From Betaproteobacteria bacterium (GTDB lineage: Bacteria; Pseudomonadota; Gammaproteobacteria; Burkholderiales; Usitatibacteraceae), in contig PQAI01000201.1 in NCBI GenBank assembly GCA_003105245.1, forward strand, positions 1 through 10,831: a stretch of DNA of 10,831 bases. The letters run 5' to 3'. Both the position numbers and the translations under genes were made by a program. Below the pieces are notes generated by a model, which was not told where the DNA came from, made no database searches, and was given only the letters and a program-made list of their open reading frames with translations. Positions 6,701 through 10,831 of the stretch are shown here, piece by piece (the first letter of the stretch is position 1; every line of letters begins with the position of its first letter).

Positions 6701-8572
6701 GACATGTCCGGCGACGTCTTCGGAAACGGCATGCTCCTGTCGCGCCACATCAAGCTGGTGGCCGCCTTCGACCACCGCCACGTCTTCCTCGACCCGGATC
6801 CGGACCCGGAGAAGAGCTTCCGCGAGCGCGAGCGCATGTTCGCGCTGCCACGCTCGTCCTGGGAGGACTACGACAAGTCGCTCCTGTCCAGGGGCGGCGG
6901 CGTCTTCGCGCGCTCGCTCAAGTCGATCCCGCTCTCCCCAGAGGCGCGCAAGGCGCTGGGCGTGACCGACGAGGCGCTCACGCCGGCCGAGCTCATGAAG
7001 GCGATCCTCAAGGCGCCGGTGGACCTGCTCTACAACGGCGGCATCGGCACCTACGTGAAGGCCGCGAGCCAGACGCACGCCGACGTGGGCGACCGCGCCA
7101 ACGACGCCATCCGCGTGAACGGCGCGGAACTGCGCTGCAAGGTGGTGGGGGAGGGCGGCAACCTCGGCTTCACCCAGCTCGGGCGCGTGGAGTTCGCGCG
7201 CGCCGGCGGGCGCATCTGCACCGACGCCATCGACAACTCCGCCGGCGTGGACTGCTCGGACCACGAGGTGAACATCAAGATCCTGCTCGGGCTCGTGGAG
7301 GCCGACGGCGAGCTCACGCGCAAGCAGAGGAACGAGCTGCTGGCCAGCATGACGGAGGAGGTCGGGCACCTCGTGCTCGCCGACAACTACTTCCAGACGC
7401 AGTCGCTGTCGGTCTCCGGCGTGCGCGGCGAGAAGCTCCTCGACGCCCAGGCCTCCCTCATCCGGGCCCTCGAGAAGGCCGGGCGCCTGAACCGCGCCGT
7501 GGAGTTCCTGCCCTCGGACGACGAGATCGCGGAGCGGCGCGCCTCCCGCGAGGGGCTCACCGCGCCCGAGGGCGCGGTGCTGCTCGCCTACTCGAAGATG
7601 GTCCTCTTCGACGACCTCGTGAAGGGCGGGCTCATCGACGACCCCTACGTCGCCCGGGCGCTGGTGGGCTACTTCCCCGCCGCGCTCGCGAAGCGCTACG
7701 CCGCCGTCATGCCGCGCCACCCGCTGCGGCGCGAGATCGTCGCGACGGTGGTGGCCAACGCGATGATCAACCGCACCGGCTCGGTCTTCGTGCAGCGCAT
7801 GCAGGAGGAGACGGGCGCCACGCCGGAGGAAGTCACGCGCGCCTTCATCCTGGTGCGCGACATCTACGGCTTCGAGGCGCTGTGGGCCGCGATCGACGCC
7901 CTGGACAACCGCGTGCCTTCCGCGGTGCAGGCCGAGATGCTCGTCGAGGCCGGCCGCCTGGTGCTTCGCGCCGTCCTGTGGTTCCTGCGCCGGCGGGGCG
8001 AGAAGCTGCCCATCGCGGAGGTGCTGGCGATCTTCCAGCCCGGGCTCGAGGCGTTCCGCCGCCAGCTTCCCGCGATGCTCTCCGCCGCCGACCGCGCGAC
8101 CTTCGAGGCCACGGCCTCGCGGCTCGAGTCGAAGGGCGTGCCCGCGCCGCTCGCCCGCGACATGGCGGGGCTGGACGCCCTCTACGCCGTGCTCGACGCG
8201 ACCGAGGTCGCGCGCGAGACGGGCTGCGCCCTGGAGACGGTGGCGAAGCTCTACTTCGCGCTCGCCGGCGACCTCGAGCTGCGCTGGTTCGGCGAGAAGA
8301 TCACGGCGCTTCCCACGGACACACCTTGGCAGGCCCTGGCGAGGAACGCGCTGCGCGACGACCTCGCGAGCCAGCAACGCGCGCTCACCACCGCGGTCGC
8401 GCGGCTCTCCCCGGATGCCGGCGACCCGGCCGCCATGATCGCGGCGTGGAAGGAGCGCCACGCGCAGCCGGTCGCCCGGCTTTCGGCGATGCGCGAGGAG
8501 CTCAAGCGCGCCGGCGCGCTGGACCTCGCGGTCCTCTCCGTCCTGCTGCGGGAGCTGCGCGGTCTTGCCTGA
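3758..8572 (+). CDS. gdhB: NAD-specific glutamate dehydrogenase, large (180-kDa) class
   Basis: This 1604-residue cytoplasmic enzyme oxidatively deaminates L-glutamate to 2-oxoglutarate and ammonium, reducing NAD+. The length agrees with the family (about 1600 residues). The N-terminal part carries the family's ACT-like regulatory region, with VNDDMPFLVDS at 99-109 and ENFTFIGYREYEL near 228-241. The catalytic domain begins around GGLRWSDRPEDFRTEI (about 809-824). It has the substrate-pocket lysines of KAQMVKNAVIVPVGSKGG (Lys830, Lys835, Lys845), ADKGTAAFSDYAN (909-921) and GYDHKKMGIT (942-951). The NAD-binding Rossmann turn is GVGDMSGDVFGNG at 979-991, followed by YNGGIGTY (1092-1099) and CTDAIDNSAGVDCSDHE (1154-1170). 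A long helical C-terminal domain follows. The ATG at 3758 is supported by CGAGG six nt upstream. No frameshift or missing key residue was seen. It points away from the racemase and importer, and its stop overlaps the next gene. Family members are often allosterically regulated; nothing here shows the effector. Confidence 0.97.
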   Translation: MPASELQNKQALLESVLRLAGQRLQGAAAAQAREFLTLYYDQVDAEDLEARAPEDLYGAGMAHLAFARRFATGSPKLRVYNPRVDEHGWASPHTVIEIVNDDMPFLVDSVTMELNRQGHTLHLLVHPLAKTVRDREGELASFAPAGRDGARESLIHVEVDRESDPARLQALAQGLTAVLADVRAAVEDWKPMREAMQAIVGEIAKPPRGLDAADAEETRAFLAWALDENFTFIGYREYELVAEGGEDHLRIVPRSGLGVLREPRLGGESQSFRELPAAIRALAREPRLLVLTKANSRSTVHRPGYLDYVGVKKFDAAGRVTGERRFVGLYTSAAYHADPSDIPLLRRKVARVLDRAGFPAASHGYKNLRALLHAYPRDELFQVDEATLFEVATGVLRLGDRRRTRLFLRRDLYGRFFSCLIYLPRENFNTDVRRRIEQILKRRLSGTSTEYTVQLTDAVLARIHMLVRTHPKDEPAADVAAIEAEIVQATRRWEEDLKLALAEVHGEERANPLLRRYAAAFPVAYRDTVPARTAVRDIGVIESLAESNPFAVSLYRPVEADARTLRLRVYRLGEKVPLSASLPILENMGLEALDEDGWQVEREGVPPVFIHDFGLRSAREIERVEAVKGITEEALVRVARGAIENDAFNRLTPAAAIAPDDVVVLRAYARYLRQAGFTFSQSYIAQTLAAHPAIVAKLVAIFHARFDPAAPGDREAAQQGLHEEVKAALNAVANLDEDRILRRFLYVIRATIRTNHWVRGADGGRKHYLALKLESAKVPELPEPRPLFEIFVYSPRFEAIHLRGGKVARGGLRWSDRPEDFRTEILGLMKAQMVKNAVIVPVGSKGGFVLKAAPPASDREAYLKEGVACYQDFLRGLLDLTDNLKGGKVVPPRDVVRHDADDPYLVVAADKGTAAFSDYANAVSAEYGHWLADAFASGGSAGYDHKKMGITARGAWESVKRHFREMGVDTQSQDFTVAGVGDMSGDVFGNGMLLSRHIKLVAAFDHRHVFLDPDPDPEKSFRERERMFALPRSSWEDYDKSLLSRGGGVFARSLKSIPLSPEARKALGVTDEALTPAELMKAILKAPVDLLYNGGIGTYVKAASQTHADVGDRANDAIRVNGAELRCKVVGEGGNLGFTQLGRVEFARAGGRICTDAIDNSAGVDCSDHEVNIKILLGLVEADGELTRKQRNELLASMTEEVGHLVLADNYFQTQSLSVSGVRGEKLLDAQASLIRALEKAGRLNRAVEFLPSDDEIAERRASREGLTAPEGAVLLAYSKMVLFDDLVKGGLIDDPYVARALVGYFPAALAKRYAAVMPRHPLRREIVATVVANAMINRTGSVFVQRMQEETGATPEEVTRAFILVRDIYGFEALWAAIDALDNRVPSAVQAEMLVEAGRLVLRAVLWFLRRRGEKLPIAEVLAIFQPGLEAFRRQLPAMLSAADRATFEATASRLESKGVPAPLARDMAGLDALYAVLDATEVARETGCALETVAKLYFALAGDLELRWFGEKITALPTDTPWQALARNALRDDLASQQRALTTAVARLSPDAGDPAAMIAAWKERHAQPVARLSAMREELKRAGALDLAVLSVLLRELRGLA

Positions 8573-9764
8573 GGCGCAGGAGGCCGATCCGCGCCGCTGG
8601 GGGGTCGTCGCCGCCCTCGGCGTCACGCAGGTCGTCTCCTGGGGGAGCGTCTACTACGCCTTCGCCGTGGTGATGGATGCCGCGGGACGCGAGCTCGGCG
8701 CCTCCCCGCCGGCGGTCGTGGGCGCGTACTCGGCGGCGCTTCTCGTCTCGGGGCTCGCTGCCGCCCCCGTGGGCAGGCACATCGACCGCCACGGCGCGCG
8801 GCTCGCGATGACGGCGGGCTCGGTGGGCGCGGCGCTCTTCCTCGCCGCCTTTTCCCAGGTGACCTCGGTCTGGGCGCTCTATGGCGCGTGGATCGCGCTC
8901 GGCGCGGTGATGGGCCTGGTGCTCTACGAGCCCGCGTTCGCGGCGCTCGCCCTCGTCTTCCGCGCCGACCTGCGCAAGGCCATCACTGTGCTCACGCTCG
9001 CCGGCGGCTTCGCGAGCACCGTCTTCTGGCCGCTCACGCAGTGGCTCGCGACCTCGCTGGGCTGGCGCGAGGCGGTGCTGGTGCTCGCCGCCGTCAACCT
9101 CGCCTTGTGCGTGCCGCTGCACGCGCTCTTCCTGCCGGCGAGCGGCCGGCCGCCCGGCGCCCCGGCGGGAGCCGCGGACGACCCCGCGGGACGCGCGCGG
9201 CTGCTCGCCGACCGCCACTTCCGCTGGCTGGCGGCCGCCTTCACGCTCAACATGCTCGCCTTCTCCGCCATGGGGCTGCACCTGCTCGCGATGCTGCAGG
9301 AGCAGGGGTTCTCCCCCGCGAAGGCCGCGTGGCTCGCGGCCCTCGTGGGCCCGATGCAGGTGGCCGGACGCATCGCGGAGTTCGCCTTCGCGCAACGGCT
9401 GAGCGCCTCGCGCGTGGGCGAGTTGGCGCTCTTCGCGCTTCCGGTTTCGATCCTGATGCTCGCCTTCGCCTCGGGATCCGACGGGGCGATCGTCGCCTTC
9501 GCGGTTCTCTACGGCGCGAGCAACGGCGTCATGACCATCGTGCGCGGCACGGTGCCGGCCGAGATCTGGGGAAGGGAGGGCTACGGCGGGCTCACGGGGC
9601 TCATGGCCACACCGGTGCTGCTCGCGCGGGCGGCCGGGCCGTTCTTCGCCGCCGGCGTGCTTTCGGTGGCCGGTGGCTACCGGGCCGTGGCGCTTGCCCT
9701 GGCGGCGGTGAGCCTGGCGGCCTACCTCGCCTTCTTCCTCGCCGTGCGCGACCGGCGGCGCTGA
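8565..9764 (+). CDS. MFS transporter, substrate unknown
   Basis: This 399-residue inner-membrane protein of the major facilitator superfamily has twelve predicted helices. The first six lie at roughly residues 14-35, 48-70, 80-98, 103-131, 138-160 and 168-190. A polar middle loop (191-217) follows, then helices at about 218-245, 255-275, 285-302, 307-328, 343-368 and 373-395. The loop 2-3 motif A is present as GRHIDRHGAR (70-79). The protein ends in the basic tail RDRRR. The start is TTG at 8565, overlapping the gdh stop in TTGCCTGA, with GGGAG ten nt upstream. It is chosen because the next ATG, at codon 37, would remove helix 1. The overlap implies translational coupling to glutamate dehydrogenase, so the cargo may be linked to glutamate or carboxylate metabolism, but no motif identifies it. 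The superfamily is certain; the function is unassigned. Confidence 0.9.
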   Translation: MPEAQEADPRRWGVVAALGVTQVVSWGSVYYAFAVVMDAAGRELGASPPAVVGAYSAALLVSGLAAAPVGRHIDRHGARLAMTAGSVGAALFLAAFSQVTSVWALYGAWIALGAVMGLVLYEPAFAALALVFRADLRKAITVLTLAGGFASTVFWPLTQWLATSLGWREAVLVLAAVNLALCVPLHALFLPASGRPPGAPAGAADDPAGRARLLADRHFRWLAAAFTLNMLAFSAMGLHLLAMLQEQGFSPAKAAWLAALVGPMQVAGRIAEFAFAQRLSASRVGELALFALPVSILMLAFASGSDGAIVAFAVLYGASNGVMTIVRGTVPAEIWGREGYGGLTGLMATPVLLARAAGPFFAAGVLSVAGGYRAVALALAAVSLAAYLAFFLAVRDRRR

Positions 9765-9768
9765 GCGT

Positions 9769-10038
9769 TCAGCCTCCCGCGCGCTGGTAGCCCAGCAGGA
9801 AGCGCGAGACGAACGCCCGCGCGGCGGCTTCGTCGGCCGCCTCGACCTCGAGGGTGACGGCGAGTACGGGGATCGCCACCGGCCCGAAGGCGCGCGGCGC
9901 GCGCTCCCTCAAGCGGATGCGCCAGGCCGGGGAACCTGCGAGCGAGCCGATCTCGTCGCCTTCCACGCGGTAGGCGGCACCGCCCACCGCCACGGGCAGC
10001 AGGCGCAGGAACTCGGCGCGCGTGAGCGCCATCTCCAT
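9769..10038 (-). CDS. Small uncharacterised protein next to a MoaD-like carrier
   Basis: I do not recognise a named family. With the ATG at 10038 the product has 89 residues and is cytoplasmic, with no signal peptide or membrane helix. It starts MEMALTRAEFLRLLP, continues with VGGAAYRVEGDEI and AWRIRLRERAPRAFG, has a hydrophobic strand-like VAIPVLAVTLEVEA, then a helix (DEAAARAFVSRFLLGYQ), and ends RAGG. The alternation of strands and helices suggests a compact alpha/beta fold. Three starts are possible: GTG at 10047 (overlapping the moaD-like stop by 8 bp), ATG at 10038 (one base after that stop) and ATG at 10032. Tight coupling to the carrier gene and normal codon use support a real gene. 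From memory, similar small proteins accompany MoaD-like genes in betaproteobacterial molybdenum/tungsten enzyme operons; this needs a search. It converges on the MFS gene with a 4-bp gap. Confidence 0.72.
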   Translation of the reverse strand: MEMALTRAEFLRLLPVAVGGAAYRVEGDEIGSLAGSPAWRIRLRERAPRAFGPVAIPVLAVTLEVEAADEAAARAFVSRFLLGYQRAGG

Positions 10039-10039
10039 C

Positions 10040-10294
10040 TCAGCCACCGGCGATGGGCGGCCAGATCGCGAGGACGTCGCCCTCGCGCAGCTCCCGCGAG
10101 CCGCGCTCCTCCCGCGGCACGAAGAGGCCGTTCACGAGCACGAGGTGGGTGAGCTTCGGCGGCAGGTGGTAGGGCGCGACCACGGAATCGACGGTCGCGC
10201 CGTCGGCCACCTCCAGCCGCACGAGGTTCTCCCCTCGCGCTTCGGGGGGCAGGTAGTCGGCGAGCGTCGCGTAGAGCTTGAGGGTGATCCGCAT
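10040..10294 (-). CDS. MoaD/ThiS-family sulfur carrier protein
   Basis: This 84-residue cytoplasmic beta-grasp protein resembles MoaD. It opens with MRITLKLYATLADYLPPEA, the typical first strand and helix, and contains VDSVVAPYHLPPKLTHLVLVNG in the middle. It ends in the diagnostic WPPIAGG, whose Gly-Gly C-terminus is adenylated and thiocarboxylated in working carriers. In molybdopterin synthase, MoaD donates the dithiolene sulfur; accessory MoaD paralogues occur in operons of molybdenum or tungsten enzymes. The absence of MoaE and other general cofactor genes nearby favours such an accessory, enzyme-specific role over the housekeeping one. It begins 9 bp after the upstream oxidoreductase stop and ends overlapping or abutting the next gene, so the three form one operon. 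A ThiS-like role in thiazole synthesis is a weaker alternative, since no thi genes are present. Confidence 0.88.
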   Translation of the reverse strand: MRITLKLYATLADYLPPEARGENLVRLEVADGATVDSVVAPYHLPPKLTHLVLVNGLFVPREERGSRELREGDVLAIWPPIAGG

Positions 10295-10303
10295 CGCGCC
10301 GGA

Positions 10304-10831
10304 TCAGGAGGCGGCCTGCGCGCGGGCGAGGTAGGCCTCCACGAGGCGCGTGGGATCGGCGAGCAGCCGCTCCTTCCATTCCCCCAGCGCGACGCGCCCC
10401 TGGATGAGGCCGCGGATCACGCCGACGTGCTCGGTGTGGCCGACGCTCGTGGCGCCGATCAGGCGGTCGCCCTTGAACTCCAGCCGCAGGTAGCGGAAGA
10501 GCTCCTCCTCGCGAAGCTCCACCCACGCGCCGCCCTGCGCGTGCGGCAGGCCGTGCCACTGGCCGAAGGAGGCCGAGACGAGCCCGAGCGTGTCGAGGAC
10601 GTTCATCGCGAGCGCGCCCGGCGATACCGCCTCGCGCCCGGCCATGTTGAGGGCGGCGATGCGCGCCTGCTCGACCGCCGTGGGCTGGATCGCGTAGGCG
10701 ATCTTGCGGTCGGTGTCGAACTCCGGGGCGCGCGAGACGTCCCCGGCCGCGAAGATCCCCTTCACGCTCGATTCCATGCGCTCGTCGACGAGCACGCCCC
10801 GGTCGCATTCGACGCCGCTGCCCTCGAGGAA
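10304..10831 (-). CDS. FAD-dependent NAD(P)H oxidoreductase, C-terminal part (cut by window edge)
   Basis: Only the last 175 residues are in the window; the frame is open to the right edge. The visible N-terminal end, FLEGSGVECDRG, followed by LVDERMESSVKGIFAAGDV, is the second FAD-binding motif of pyridine-nucleotide-disulfide-type oxidoreductases, with the GIFAAGD aspartate that contacts the flavin. After it comes IQPTAVEQARIAALNMAG, which forms the usual helix, and then a C-terminal domain resembling that of NADH-rubredoxin reductases (YLRLEFKGDRLIGATSVGHTEHVGVIRGLIQ). Full-length members have about 400-430 residues, so the FAD and NAD domains and any iron-sulfur or redox-active cysteines are off-window. 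It is first in the visible minus-strand run ahead of the MoaD-like gene. In that setting it may be the NADH-linked flavoprotein subunit of a molybdenum or tungsten enzyme, for example an AorC-like subunit. That role is inferred. Confidence 0.85.
   Translation of the reverse strand, partial: FLEGSGVECDRGVLVDERMESSVKGIFAAGDVSRAPEFDTDRKIAYAIQPTAVEQARIAALNMAGREAVSPGALAMNVLDTLGLVSASFGQWHGLPHAQGGAWVELREEELFRYLRLEFKGDRLIGATSVGHTEHVGVIRGLIQGRVALGEWKERLLADPTRLVEAYLARAQAAS

Noticed and set aside
3635..8626. A single minus-strand frame open for more than 1600 codons opposite glutamate dehydrogenase, continuous with the racemase frame, which looks like a giant fusion protein.
   Set aside because: Its translation is low-complexity (rich in Arg, His, Glu, Gly, Val and Leu) with no recognisable domain until the racemase starts at 3634. 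It is the antisense shadow of a strongly GC-biased gene, where stop codons are rare. The plus strand has a clear, motif-complete dehydrogenase.
6622..8673. Long plus-strand open frame inside the dehydrogenase gene (about 680 codons).
   Set aside because: It is an out-of-frame shadow rich in Arg, Gly and Ala with no motifs; the dehydrogenase frame explains the DNA.

Overview
The window is very GC-rich (about 70% by eye), densely packed bacterial DNA. The genes most resemble those of Betaproteobacteria (Burkholderiales or a nearby order). This rests on the gltIJKL order, a 180-kDa-class NAD-glutamate dehydrogenase of the kind found in pseudomonads and betaproteobacteria, and the GC content. It is an inference, not a placement.

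Layout. Positions 1-2821 (minus strand) carry an acidic amino acid ABC importer in the order gltI (binding protein), gltJ and gltK (permeases), gltL (ATPase, cut by the left edge). An intrinsic-terminator-like hairpin lies between gltI and gltJ. A likely gltI promoter and a strong ribosome binding site lie in the 99-bp gap upstream. Next upstream on the same strand (2921-3634) is a two-cysteine aspartate/glutamate racemase family gene. A 123-bp divergent region with two overlapping, mutually exclusive GC-rich hairpins separates it from a 1604-residue NAD-specific glutamate dehydrogenase (3758-8572, plus). A 12-helix MFS transporter (8565-9764) overlaps its stop codon by 8 bp and probably starts at TTG. 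Converging on it from the right, on the minus strand, is a tight three-gene run: the C-terminal part of a FAD/NAD(P)H oxidoreductase (cut by the right edge), a MoaD/ThiS-type sulfur carrier ending in Gly-Gly, and a small uncharacterised protein of about 90 residues.

How the genes fit together. The left 8.6 kb reads as an acidic amino acid uptake and catabolism locus. GltIJKL imports glutamate/aspartate, the racemase may interconvert the D and L forms, and the dehydrogenase deaminates L-glutamate to 2-oxoglutarate with release of ammonium and NADH. The MFS protein is translationally coupled to the dehydrogenase, but its substrate is unknown. The right-hand run looks like the edge of a molybdenum/tungsten enzyme operon, possibly of the tungsten aldehyde oxidoreductase (aor) type. 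The catalytic subunit would have to lie beyond the right edge and is not visible here.

No RNA genes, mobile elements, CRISPR arrays or insertion sequences were seen. No gene-free stretch exceeds 300 bp; the longest is the 123-bp divergent region. The locus is mostly recognisable housekeeping and catabolic biology. The least understood element is the small protein at 9769-10038.
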